Shown in pieces: positions 54,169 through 62,792 of a stretch of 64,000 bases of DNA (the stretch's first letter is position 1; the number at the start of each line of letters is the position of its first letter). Below the pieces are notes generated by a model. The model was not told the origin of the DNA and ran no database searches. It saw only the letters and a program-made list of their open reading frames with translations. Source of the DNA: Maribacter_C sp947494565 (GTDB lineage Bacteria; Bacteroidota; Bacteroidia; Flavobacteriales; Flavobacteriaceae). The translations under genes and the position numbers were made by a program. Where the stretch lies: assembly GCF_047345415.1 (NCBI RefSeq), contig NZ_JBLFEP010000002.1:248001-312000 (forward strand). The letters are read 5' to 3'.

Positions 54169-55461
54169 CTACTCCAGCCCGTCTGCTTTCAACAGTTCCA
54201 TTCCCGTTGACGACCGCGGTTTAAAACCGGGCCAGTCCTTTTCGTTGGAATTTGCAGGGATGTCCAAATAGGTAGCATGATTCTCTTCCTTGAGATGGGT
54301 TCCGAGAAAGGCAGTTACAAAATGTTGGTTGACATTATTGATTTTCCGTTGGTCCCAAGTGCTATCTGCATAGCGGTAATACTCGTCGATACTCAGACCT
54401 GGAGCCAATGACTCGGCCGGAGGGGGATTCGGAGCTACATTATGTCGTGCATCTTTATAGGTCAGCAGGTAACGGTCCGCGTTCACAGCACCTTCATAAA
54501 TCGCCTTGATCCCGTTTTCGTAACCGGAAATATCATCTTGGCTTCCTGCAATAAAAAGGGTCGGTTTCCTTAATCCTTTTAGACCTTCGGCATCCCAGAC
54601 ACCCCGTGCCATCCCCCATGGGGCAAAAGCGACCACCGCTTTCACACGAGGGTCAATTGATTTTTGATAGTCTTCGTTACTTGCCGCCAAGACATTGATT
54701 GCTGTACTCCCTCCGGTCATTTGTACAAAGAAACCGGCAGCGCCATCGCTATATCCTGCACCCCCAACATTCAAGACACCATAACCGCCCATGGAATACC
54801 CAATGATGCCGGTATTATCCGCATCCAAAACCCCAGATAAAGGATCCCCTGATAACTCGGCCATTTCATTGATGACAAATTTGATATCCTTGGCACGATT
54901 CAGTAAGGTGCTATGAAAAGCATTCGCATCCTTAAAAGTAGAATCGGTATGATCGATGGCTACGACCACATATCCCTTCGTGGCCAAATTCTCGGTCAAA
55001 TAGGTCATTAAATAACGTGAACCGACATAGCCATGGGATACGACCACTAGCGGAAATTTACCGTCGGAAACCTTTGGGTCGGCATCACGAATAGCCCGTC
55101 CTTTAAAAGTGAATGGAACCAAGGGGCGTAGCGAATCACCACGGGTGCCCATAACCTCTTCGTACACAACCGCTTTGGCGCCTGGGGTGACTTCTGCAGG
55201 ATACCAGATCTCCACTGTCAACGGGCGATCATATAACGGGTCCTTGCCGTCTTTTGAGTTCAAAATATCCACTTGCCCTTTGTTCACCAAGTTCATGGTA
55301 CGTACGCCAATAGTATGTTCTCCACGAGCGGAAAGCACTGGGGCATCGGGTAATTGATCCCCATATAGAAATTCCTGTTGGGCGTTCAGCGTGAGACTGA
55401 CGTTTAAAAATAGGAGTAGAAGCCATAGGGGCCGAAATGGAACGCTTTGAATGCCTTTCAT
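54169..55461 (-). CDS. Secreted alpha/beta hydrolase (dienelactone hydrolase / PAF-AH-like)
   Basis: A 430-aa protein with signal peptide (RPLWLLLLFLNVSLTLNAQ). The hydrolase core has the oxyanion HGYVGSRY, the nucleophile S223 in IIGYSMGGYG, and late acid/base candidates in AFAPWG..., ISGYE and DARHN. The N-terminal extension with LTVEIWYPAE is typical of platelet-activating-factor acetylhydrolase-like and related esterases. Substrate unknown; periplasmic or outer-membrane ester hydrolysis is likely. It follows the heptad repeats and is the last gene of its strand before EcsC. Confidence 0.85.
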   Translation of the reverse strand: MKGIQSVPFRPLWLLLLFLNVSLTLNAQQEFLYGDQLPDAPVLSARGEHTIGVRTMNLVNKGQVDILNSKDGKDPLYDRPLTVEIWYPAEVTPGAKAVVYEEVMGTRGDSLRPLVPFTFKGRAIRDADPKVSDGKFPLVVVSHGYVGSRYLMTYLTENLATKGYVVVAIDHTDSTFKDANAFHSTLLNRAKDIKFVINEMAELSGDPLSGVLDADNTGIIGYSMGGYGVLNVGGAGYSDGAAGFFVQMTGGSTAINVLAASNEDYQKSIDPRVKAVVAFAPWGMARGVWDAEGLKGLRKPTLFIAGSQDDISGYENGIKAIYEGAVNADRYLLTYKDARHNVAPNPPPAESLAPGLSIDEYYRYADSTWDQRKINNVNQHFVTAFLGTHLKEENHATYLDIPANSNEKDWPGFKPRSSTGMELLKADGLE

Positions 55462-55551
55462 GGTGATGGTTTTGAGTTAGGCATTCAAGATAAGGAAATT
55501 AGTTGGGTACCCGATAGGAGAACTTGATATCGGTTATATTGCGTAGGACAC

Positions 55552-56340
55552 TTATAACGAATGGTATGCTGCTTCAATAGCGGGGGCTCCATACACACGC
55601 TCTAGTCTTCGAATAGCAAAATGGGCCTGGGCCATACGTTGAAAGTGACTCATAAAGGCTAAATTGATCGAGGCACCTCCTGCGGCTCCTAGAACAGGAA
55701 CGGCTTGGGCCACAAATTTTTCCGAAACTTGGATGCTGAATCGTGATGCAACCGTTGCAATAAACTGCAGCAGCGGATTTGCGCTACCGCGCAACAACCC
55801 CTCGAGTGCTTTAGTACCCCCTTTTACACCGGAACTCACTGCAATTCGCGATGCGTAATACCCTGTTTCGAGTCCATCATCGTGTTTGGACTTGCCCCCT
55901 AGGGCAAAAACCTGCAAGCAAGCCAATTGGGTATCCAGCTGGGACAGATCTTCGCCTTCACTTCTGGCGATATCCATAATCGAACGCATCATGAGTTTGG
56001 TCGTCACGCCAAGGTCTACAGCGAAGGCCGTCGCTCCGAACGCCCCTCCCAAAGCCCCGGAAGAGGTGACCAAAGCTTTATAGGTCTTGTTCCAGGGTAG
56101 TGTTTTTTTTGTATGGTTTTTCATGGAGAAGAGGTTGCTTTTAACTACCCCGTGCAGCACTTTATAACTTAGTTGCTGCAACCATTCCTGTTGTTTTTTG
56201 GGCAGTAGGTTCAGGCCATCTTCAATTTTGTTCCCGAACTTGTTGAGTCCCATCATGGCCCAGCCAATATCCTCCATTTTCGTTTTGGCATCACGCAGTA
56301 TTCGTTCGTCTTCTCTTGAGAGTTCTATTGTTTTTTGCAT
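55552..56340 (-). CDS. EcsC family protein
   Basis: A 262-aa protein with a helical N-terminus (RILRDAKTKMEDIGWAMMGL) and a glycine/alanine-rich helical core (SSGALGGAFGATAFAVDLGV, AVPVLGAAGGASINLAFM) ending in HFAIRRLERVYG, the signature of EcsC. EcsC proteins are associated with ABC transporter genes in Bacillus, but their biochemical role is unclear. It has no signal peptide and the hydrophobic stretches are short, so it is probably a peripheral or membrane-embedded cytoplasmic protein. Confidence 0.85.
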   Translation of the reverse strand: MQKTIELSREDERILRDAKTKMEDIGWAMMGLNKFGNKIEDGLNLLPKKQQEWLQQLSYKVLHGVVKSNLFSMKNHTKKTLPWNKTYKALVTSSGALGGAFGATAFAVDLGVTTKLMMRSIMDIARSEGEDLSQLDTQLACLQVFALGGKSKHDDGLETGYYASRIAVSSGVKGGTKALEGLLRGSANPLLQFIATVASRFSIQVSEKFVAQAVPVLGAAGGASINLAFMSHFQRMAQAHFAIRRLERVYGAPAIEAAYHSL

Positions 56341-56422
56341 CGATCTGTATTTGCTCGTTTTAGTGATTTAGGGGATTCGCAAAATGAACGCTTCTTCACC
56401 TTGCTTTGAATAAGATGAGCGG

Positions 56423-56689
56423 CTATTGGAAAAGCCACCAAAAGATACTATAAAGTAAAAAGGCCGCAAGCCCTATGGAAATAGCCCATAATTTTCGTTC
56501 CTGACGTTTGTCGTGTTTGATTTTTTCGCGAATACGCTTCATATCTTGTTCGGTGGATTCCTTCAAATTCAATTTTGTTTCCCCTCCTTGACCGTAGACA
56601 TCGGCTTTTTCCTTTAGTTTTCGTTTCCGGAGCATTGCCCGGTTGTTTTTTAGGGCTACAATGGCCCCTGCTATACCTCCTCCTGCCAT
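56423..56689 (-). CDS. Small membrane protein, 88 aa
   Basis: From the ATG at 56689 the product starts MAGGGIAGAIVALKNNRAML, an N-terminus I associate with small flavobacterial proteins of this kind, and ends with one strong hydrophobic helix (LWAISIGLAAFLLYSIFWWL). Between them is a basic, charged helix. The frame stays open to 56959, but that part overlaps the promoter and start of the divergent serine hydrolase gene, and has no family resemblance, so I do not use it. Confidence 0.6.
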   Translation of the reverse strand: MAGGGIAGAIVALKNNRAMLRKRKLKEKADVYGQGGETKLNLKESTEQDMKRIREKIKHDKRQERKLWAISIGLAAFLLYSIFWWLFQ

Positions 56690-56882
56690 ATTCTTTCCTG
56701 TATTGGTTCGCAATATAGGTCGACCAAGGACGGTTTTTGTTACAGGAAACCCTTGAGGCAGCCTATTTGTCAGGCTTTTGAGTCCGAAACTATAAATCCA
56801 TACCTGATTCCTGGACATATATGCATTGTCCATTGCAATATTTAATACCTTCCGCAAAGTTTCCCGCCTAAAAAACCCTATT

Positions 56883-58574
56883 ATGATGAATACATTTTCA
56901 AGACTTTTTCTGCCTGCAGTGCTTTTTCTCTTCAGTGCCACGATGATCCTAAGTTGCAAAAATGACGCGGATACATCGTCAATGGAAAAATCCGTAGATG
57001 AAATCTTTCAAGAGTATGATGCCATCGAAAAACCGGGTGCCGCGGTGGCAGTGGTTCACAATGGTGAAATCGTTTTTAAGAAAGGCTACGGTAGTGCCCA
57101 TTTGGAATATGATATCCCCGTGACAATGGAAACTATTTTCCACGTGGCATCCGTATCGAAACAGTTTACGGTATTTGCCCTATTGTTATTGGCCGAAGAA
57201 GGAAAACTTACCCTAGACGACCCAATTCAAAAGTACATCGCCGAGGTGCCTGATTTTGGAGAAGCCATTACGTTGCGGCACTTGGCAACGCATACCAGCG
57301 GTATGCGAGATCAATGGGATTTGTTAAATCTGGCCGGATGGCGATGGGATGACGTCATCACCAAAGAGCATGTCTTAAAATTGGTGGCCAAGCAAAAAGA
57401 CCTGAATTTTAGTCCTGGTGAGCAGTATACCTATTGCAATACCGGTTTTACGCTTTTGGCCGAAGTGGTGGCGCGCGTTTCCGGACAATCCTTTGCGGAG
57501 TTTACCCAAGAACGCATGTTCACTCCTTTAAACATGGTGAATTCGCAGTTTTATGATGACCACCAGAAGATCGTAAGAAATCGCTCTTACTCGTATTACC
57601 CGACGGAAGGCGGCTATCAAAAAAGCGTGTTGAGCTATGCCAATGTCGGGGCGACCAGCTTATTTACTACGGTGGAAGATCTAAGTTTATGGGCGATGAA
57701 TTTTAAGGAAGTAAAGGTGGGAAGTGCCGCAATTGTCAATCAAATGAACACGCTGGCCGTACTCAATGATGGCGAAACCTTTGGCGGGGCCTATGGACAA
57801 TTTGTGGGGACGTATAAAGGCCTACGGCAAATACAGCATAGCGGAGCTGATGCAGGGTATCGTTCGTACTTGGCCCGTTTTCCGGATCAGGACTTTGCGG
57901 TTTCCGTAGTGTCGAATTCGGGGGCCTCCAATCCCGTTGCATTGGCCTTGCAAGTGGCCGACTTGTATCTGAAGGAAGAATTGGAGGAGGAGCCTGAGGC
58001 AACGAAAGAGAAACCAAAACCAATAACCCTAACGGAAAATGAATTGCAAGCTTTTGAAGGGCATTATTGGGATGCCAAAGACCTTTATTCCAGAAAAATA
58101 CAACTAACCGAGGGGAGCTTACACTATGACCGTGGCAATGGGAACACTACCGAATTGGCACCAATTTCAACAAATGAATTTGTAATGCTCGACATCCCGG
58201 GCGAAGTAAAAGTGACCTTTGTTTCGGAGAACGGAAAAGACCGCATGATCGTATCGGAAGGAGAGACCATTCTAGGTGCATTGGACGAATATACACCCCT
58301 AGATGAAGCAAGTATCGCCATGGAACCCTATCTAGGAAGCTATACTAGCGAGGAGTTGAGTACTACTTATACCCTTGTCAAGAAAGAGGGGCAGTTGGTA
58401 GCCACCCACCCTAGGGTATCGGATATTCCACTACGTTTTTTAAAAATGGATGTGTTCGATGCCGGAGGGAATACCATCGTATTTACTAGAGATGAGGATA
58501 ATGAACTATCGGGACTAGAAGTCTCCACTGGAAGGGTAAAAAACCTAAAGTTTGTCAAGAACTTGAATGATTGA
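56883..58574 (+). CDS. Serine hydrolase (class C beta-lactamase / PBP-like) lipoprotein
   Basis: A 563-aa lipoprotein: ATG at 56883, MMNTFSRLFLPAVLFLFSAT, lipobox Cys25 (ILSCK). The S-x-x-K catalytic motif is S90-V-S-K93, the Y-x-N motif is Y184-C-N186 (QYTYCNTGF), and the third motif region is near HSGADAGYRSY. The last ~200 residues are a beta-rich extension (DUF3471-like). Such proteins include esterases, D-aminopeptidases and beta-lactam-insensitive homologues. A frame start at 56826 adds 19 codons without a signal peptide. It is a periplasmic or outer-membrane hydrolase of unknown substrate. Confidence 0.88.
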   Translation: MMNTFSRLFLPAVLFLFSATMILSCKNDADTSSMEKSVDEIFQEYDAIEKPGAAVAVVHNGEIVFKKGYGSAHLEYDIPVTMETIFHVASVSKQFTVFALLLLAEEGKLTLDDPIQKYIAEVPDFGEAITLRHLATHTSGMRDQWDLLNLAGWRWDDVITKEHVLKLVAKQKDLNFSPGEQYTYCNTGFTLLAEVVARVSGQSFAEFTQERMFTPLNMVNSQFYDDHQKIVRNRSYSYYPTEGGYQKSVLSYANVGATSLFTTVEDLSLWAMNFKEVKVGSAAIVNQMNTLAVLNDGETFGGAYGQFVGTYKGLRQIQHSGADAGYRSYLARFPDQDFAVSVVSNSGASNPVALALQVADLYLKEELEEEPEATKEKPKPITLTENELQAFEGHYWDAKDLYSRKIQLTEGSLHYDRGNGNTTELAPISTNEFVMLDIPGEVKVTFVSENGKDRMIVSEGETILGALDEYTPLDEASIAMEPYLGSYTSEELSTTYTLVKKEGQLVATHPRVSDIPLRFLKMDVFDAGGNTIVFTRDEDNELSGLEVSTGRVKNLKFVKNLND

Positions 58575-58754
58575 TTGTTTTGGTGAAGTTGGGCGGACGG
58601 AGCTCGATGCTTGAGGTTGGATGTTCTATGCTTCATGCGCGATGCCAGAGGCCAAGGGCTACCAGCTAATCGTTATTTGGCTAACGGAGTCGAGAACCTA
58701 GCAATGCGAAAGGTTGACGGACCTACCCCGACAAAAAAGCAGTAATTTACTTCC

Positions 58755-59327
58755 GTGAAACGAAAAAGACCCAAACTGAGCAGTCTACTCTTCGCTGCCT
58801 TCATCGTGTTGTTGCTTATTCCCCAAACGCGGAGACCGATTCAAGTCGCGCTAAATCAAGCAAAGCTCTGGGTATGGTCACCCTCCGCATTGGATATGGA
58901 GGACCAAACCGAATTGGCGCCTTTTACATACCTATTGTCAGACCTGGACGGTACTTCACAAAGGATGGACATCGGTACCGGCAAGGTGACCTTTATCAGC
59001 TATTGGGCGACCTGGTGTCCCCCCTGTATTGCCGAACTCCCCAGCATTGACGAATTGTATGCCGACTATGGGCATCAAGTGGATTTTATCTTGCTTACCC
59101 AGGAAGACCCAGAGGTGGTCAGCAATTTTTTGCAAAAGAAAGGTCTTGATCTTCCTGTATTCATCCCGCAAATGCGGGCACCGGAACAATTGTATAGCCG
59201 AAGTATCCCGACCAATTACTTGATCGATGGAACGGGCAAGATCCTCATCAAGGAGACCGGTGCAGCCGATTGGAACAGTACCCGAGTACGGGCGATTCTA
59301 GACGGACTTCTTCCCAACAAGTCCTGA
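58755..59327 (+). CDS. TlpA-like thioredoxin-family protein (GTG start)
   Basis: A 190-aa protein with a basic N-terminus and one hydrophobic helix (LSSLLFAAFIVLLLIPQ) that would anchor it in the inner membrane, then a thioredoxin fold with the active-site WCPPC (C88, C91) and the cis-proline region SIPTNYLIDGTG. This is the TlpA/ResA type that reduces disulfides in the periplasm, e.g. in cytochrome maturation. It starts with GTG at 58755; no ATG is better placed. Confidence 0.88.
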   Translation: MKRKRPKLSSLLFAAFIVLLLIPQTRRPIQVALNQAKLWVWSPSALDMEDQTELAPFTYLLSDLDGTSQRMDIGTGKVTFISYWATWCPPCIAELPSIDELYADYGHQVDFILLTQEDPEVVSNFLQKKGLDLPVFIPQMRAPEQLYSRSIPTNYLIDGTGKILIKETGAADWNSTRVRAILDGLLPNKS

Positions 59328-59525
59328 ACGTGCTACAAGGCTTTGTGCAGTAATTTCTTTTGAACTACGGAATTTACGGAGTCTTATGTCCGAATAAATT
59401 GTTAAATTGAAAAGCCCATTAGGTTCACGCCGATGCAGTCTCCCCCGATTATGCACCACCGCTAGTTGTAATGAGCTTACAGCTGTAAAGCTTTGCGTAA
59501 AGAAATGTGATCATAAAAACGATTG
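59328..59525. other. Intergenic region, first part, no gene
   Basis: This is the upstream part of a 331-nt gap after the TlpA-like gene. I find no open frame longer than a few codons, no RNA gene and no clear terminator hairpin with a T-run. The remainder of the gap (59526-59658) is the regulatory region described in the two following entries. Confidence 0.5.
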
Positions 59526-59574
59526 CAATACCCTTTAATGGGTATTTCTGGTGCATAGGACGCTTGGAATTTTG
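59526..59574 (+). promoter_or_regulatory. Operator palindrome E with -7 element (distal promoter of kinase/regulator operon)
   Basis: CAATACC (59526-59532), CTTTAATG, GGTATTT (59541-59547), central TA. GAATTTTG (59567-59574) is a -7 with one mismatch; centres 34 bp apart. Transcription would start near 59582, giving a leader of about 77 nt to the ATG at 59659. Palindrome F follows with its own -7. Confidence 0.6.
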
Positions 59575-59585
59575 AGCATCGGCGA

Positions 59586-59635
59586 AAATCCCTACGAATG
59601 GGGATACCTAAACGGGTAAATTAGAACCATATTTG
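59586..59635 (+). promoter_or_regulatory. Operator palindrome F with -7 element (proximal promoter of kinase/regulator operon)
   Basis: AAATCCC (59586-59592), TACGAATG, GGGATAC (59601-59607): same 7-N8-7 geometry as the others, but with ATCCC/GGGAT in place of ATACC/GGTAT and GA at the centre. CATATTTG (59628-59635) is a -7 with one mismatch; centres are 35 bp apart. Predicted start near 59642, leader of about 17 nt. This is the weakest palindrome but its -7 spacing is right. Confidence 0.5.
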
Positions 59636-59658
59636 ACTGAACCAAAACGACTAAGAAG

Positions 59659-60264
59659 ATGAAACCAACTAAAGTAGCACTTTATATTCTTGCCCTTATT
59701 TGTATTGTATTAATTGGGTTATTAATAAAGGATAAGAGAGAATGTGAATCTTGTCATCAGAAAGAACAACAAATAATAAGGCCGACTGAAGACTTCGATT
59801 TTAGCCTTAAAATCGATTGTACAAATCAATCGAATTATCAGGTTTTTCAGTATGATATAGCCAATGGATACTCTGTAATGGGGCAAATTAAGCTTGATTC
59901 AAACAACAATACGATAATCGAAAAAATTGATTTTACGCTCTACGAGGCGGGTACTTGTAAGAGATTTGGTATTGGAGGAGTTTCTTATGAAAAGCATGAA
60001 TCTGGGCATATATTTGACATTATCATCGAATCAAGGAAGAATGCGGACGATATCCATTCCGAGTTTGCAAGGAAAATTTCCGTGGCTGTTGGTCAAAACA
60101 TATTTATAAGAATCAAGTCAGAGGATTTTCCAAATTTGAGAACCTATCTTCCTACTTCCAAGAACTCAATATTAGGGGAATATGAGAATAAAGGTCTTGA
60201 AGGTATCGTTAGGCATTTCCCTCCATTAATTTGCCCTGCTAAAATCTATGAAGGTATCAACTGA
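59659..60264 (+). CDS. Membrane-anchored protein of unknown function ahead of kinase gene
   Basis: A 201-aa protein with one N-terminal span (VALYILALICIVLIGLLIKD) and a soluble, beta-rich remainder with five cysteines (ECESCHQ near the membrane, then IDC, GTCKR and LICPAK). No family recognised. It is AT-rich, and overlaps the start of the kinase gene by 17 nt, so it is translationally coupled and may act as its signal input. First gene of the palindrome E/F unit. Confidence 0.7.
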   Translation: MKPTKVALYILALICIVLIGLLIKDKRECESCHQKEQQIIRPTEDFDFSLKIDCTNQSNYQVFQYDIANGYSVMGQIKLDSNNNTIIEKIDFTLYEAGTCKRFGIGGVSYEKHESGHIFDIIIESRKNADDIHSEFARKISVAVGQNIFIRIKSEDFPNLRTYLPTSKNSILGEYENKGLEGIVRHFPPLICPAKIYEGIN

Positions 60265-62116
60265 TCGAGTTATAAGAGTAATTGTTATTTATTGCGCTTT
60301 TATTTCGTTAAAATATGAAGTGAGGGCGCAAAACGATGGTACTCAAAAATATAGAGAAGTTCTTATTGATTTATTGTATAATAATTTCGAGGAAGCTGAG
60401 AATAAATTAAAGACTCTAGCCCCTGGCAAAGAGAGAGAAGTCTTGTCATGGCATCTAAAGTTTATTTTGGGAGGTACCAACGATTCCATTCAAGCTAGTA
60501 TTTCCGAAAGCGAAACATCATTCGTCTTAGTACTTCGGCACGTCCAAAATAGTAATATAGAACAATATGCAAAAAATAAGAAAGACAGCATAGTTATCAA
60601 GAATCTCCATACGGCTTATGGTGTAGCCAAGGAATCTCAAGATGAATTATTAGTTCGCTATGTATTATATAATATGGTCTCATATCTTTACGCTATCGAC
60701 GAGAAAAAAAGTCTAATTGAGCCGTATTTGAAGGAGTTGGAATTGGTATCGATGAATGAACAGGACTTAGCTTTTTTTAAGTACTACCGTGGTATTCTAG
60801 ACAGTCAATATAGTAACAGGGATAATAGTCGTGAGCTGAGATCCGCTCTTGCGCTAATAGAAAAAACGGAGAATTATCTTTTGAAAGCAAAGATTTTGCA
60901 AATGATAGGTGTATTTGAGTCCTACTTCAATAAAGATCAAAAAGAGGCACTGAGCTGTTGGAGAAAAGCAGCGGATAATTTTGAATTGGTTCCAGGTGTT
61001 TTGAGGAATCAAAATTTATTTGGAATTTATAATAATATTGCTGTAGCTAACGTCAATTTAGAAAATAACAAAGATGCCTTTGAATATTACTACAAAGCGC
61101 AAGCAATAAAACCGAATGATAAACCTCTACAAGTCGCTTTTTTCTATCAGGGCTTGGCGGAGCTTCATAAAGTGGCAAAAAATATCGATAGTTCATTCTA
61201 CTACTTGGCAGAAGAAAAAAGATTATTGAAAACATATTATGATAGCAATTCAAATGAGCAACTTCGAAATCTTCTAGTCAAATACCAAACTGCCGAAAAA
61301 GAAAAACAAATCCTTGAAGAACAGCAAAAATCACGAACCACACGGAACTGGCTAGTAGCTGCGGGGTTAGCACTAATTTTTGGTAGCGGTATCGCCATCC
61401 TCCTCCAGAAAAACACCACCAAAAAACGGCTTTTGGCCGAACAGGAGGCATTACTCAAACAAGAACGGGTTGACAACCTCTTGAAAGCCCAAGAATTGGT
61501 CAGTATCGATGCCATGATTGCCGGGCAAGAAAAGGAACGCCAACGCGTCGCCAATGAATTGCACGACGATTTAGGCAGTTTGATGGCGACGATCAAACTA
61601 CATTTTGACAATGCCAACAGCAATACAAAAGACCCGGCTTTACAGAATGCGCAAAGACTATTGGAAGAGGCGTATCAAAAAGTTCGAGGTATGGCCCATA
61701 GCAAAAACTCCGGGGTCATGAGCGACCAAGGCCTCTTGCCGGCAATCAAGAAAATGGCCCAAGTGATTTCCGAAACAAATGCCCTAAAAGTCGCGGTAGA
61801 GGACTTTGGTATGGGCGAACGCTTGGAGAATTCCTTGGAGCTGAACCTCTTCCGGATGGTGCAAGAACTGGTTGCCAATGCCATCAAACATGCCGAAGCG
61901 ACCAAAGTCGGTATTCAACTGACCCAGCACGAGGACAATCTAAATATTATCATCGAGGACAACGGCCAAGGGTTTGATCGTTCAAAAGTAATTGCGGACC
62001 AAACAGGGATGGGGTTGACCACCATTGAAAAGCGTGTAGAGCATCTTGAAGGCCACTTTACGGTGGATAGTGTTTTAGGTAGGGGCACCTCTATTTTAAT
62101 CGATATTCCCGTATGA
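60248..62116 (+). CDS. Sensor histidine kinase (HisKA_3) with TPR-like sensor region
   Basis: A 622-aa kinase paralogous to that at 45923. Signal peptide (VIRVIVIYCAFISLKYEVRA), a helical sensor region with TPR-like pairs (LFGIYNNIAVANVNLENNKD; FYYKAQ-like AFEYYYKAQAIKPNDKP), a span near 367-388 (WLVAAGLALIFGSGIAILLQ), then ERQRVANELHDDLGS with H439 and HATPase (IEDNGQGFDR; GMGLTTI). Hand counts show the sensor part is much AT-richer than the kinase part (16 of 60 versus 29 of 60 G+C in sampled lines). The stop overlaps the response regulator start by 4 nt (ATGA). Confidence 0.9.
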   Translation: MKVSTDRVIRVIVIYCAFISLKYEVRAQNDGTQKYREVLIDLLYNNFEEAENKLKTLAPGKEREVLSWHLKFILGGTNDSIQASISESETSFVLVLRHVQNSNIEQYAKNKKDSIVIKNLHTAYGVAKESQDELLVRYVLYNMVSYLYAIDEKKSLIEPYLKELELVSMNEQDLAFFKYYRGILDSQYSNRDNSRELRSALALIEKTENYLLKAKILQMIGVFESYFNKDQKEALSCWRKAADNFELVPGVLRNQNLFGIYNNIAVANVNLENNKDAFEYYYKAQAIKPNDKPLQVAFFYQGLAELHKVAKNIDSSFYYLAEEKRLLKTYYDSNSNEQLRNLLVKYQTAEKEKQILEEQQKSRTTRNWLVAAGLALIFGSGIAILLQKNTTKKRLLAEQEALLKQERVDNLLKAQELVSIDAMIAGQEKERQRVANELHDDLGSLMATIKLHFDNANSNTKDPALQNAQRLLEEAYQKVRGMAHSKNSGVMSDQGLLPAIKKMAQVISETNALKVAVEDFGMGERLENSLELNLFRMVQELVANAIKHAEATKVGIQLTQHEDNLNIIIEDNGQGFDRSKVIADQTGMGLTTIEKRVEHLEGHFTVDSVLGRGTSILIDIPV

Positions 62117-62727
62117 TTACCGTAGCGATAGCCGAAGATCACCAGGCCCTTGTCGATGGCATCAAGTCCTATGTCAAATATGAGGATGACATCTCCATCA
62201 TCGGTCACGCCGGTAATGGGGAAGAGCTTCTAAAATTGGTTCGGTTAAAGCAGCCTAAAGTGGTGTTATGCGACATTCGTATGCCAAAGCTCGATGGGAT
62301 CGAGGCCACCCGCGTGATTTTGAAGGAGCTGCCCCATACCAAGGTGGTGGCCTTCACCATGTTCGACCAAGATGCGGCCGTGAAACAGATGTTGGCTGCG
62401 GGAGCTCAAGGGTATATTTTAAAGAACAGCAGCCTGGCGGTGGTATTGGAAGCGATTCGCACGGTGTATGACGGCAGGACCTATTACGATAAGAAAATCC
62501 ATCTGCCGAATGCCGAAAAGAATAGTACCAAAAGCGTGCTCTCCTCAAGGGAACGGGAGATCTTGCAGCTCATCGCCAAAGGTCGTACAAGCCACCAAAT
62601 CGCAGACGAATTGTTTATCGGCAAGAGTACGGTGGACACGCATCGAAAAAACATGATCCGCAAATTAGGCCTTAGCGGAGCCGGGGAGTTGCTGCGGTAT
62701 GCTGTAGAAAAGAAGTATGACTTTTAA
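62113..62727 (+). CDS. NarL/FixJ-type response regulator
   Basis: A 204-aa regulator paralogous to that at 45306: receiver with E8-D9, phospho-acceptor D54 (VLCDIRMPKLDG), conserved T82 and K104 (GYILKNSS), and a LuxR HTH at about 138-203 (SSREREILQLIAKGRTSHQI, ADELFIGKSTVDTHRKN). Coupled to the kinase by a 4-nt overlap. The recognition helices of the two regulators are nearly identical (ELFIG-x-(H/S)TVDTHRKN), which supports shared binding sites. Confidence 0.93.
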   Translation: MITVAIAEDHQALVDGIKSYVKYEDDISIIGHAGNGEELLKLVRLKQPKVVLCDIRMPKLDGIEATRVILKELPHTKVVAFTMFDQDAAVKQMLAAGAQGYILKNSSLAVVLEAIRTVYDGRTYYDKKIHLPNAEKNSTKSVLSSREREILQLIAKGRTSHQIADELFIGKSTVDTHRKNMIRKLGLSGAGELLRYAVEKKYDF

Positions 62728-62792
62728 CACTGTATAGCACCGTTCGATCGAATACGGAAGCTATCTCTAAACGATAACCCATTTCCAGCAAG

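Noticed and set aside
56690..56959. N-terminal extension of the 88-aa membrane protein to a 178-aa product
   Set aside because: It covers the divergent gene's promoter and signal peptide and has no family-like sequence.
59604..59619. ATACC-N6-GGTA partial palindrome overlapping site F
   Set aside because: Spacing is 6 rather than 8, with no -7 at the right distance; it is more likely to be incidental.
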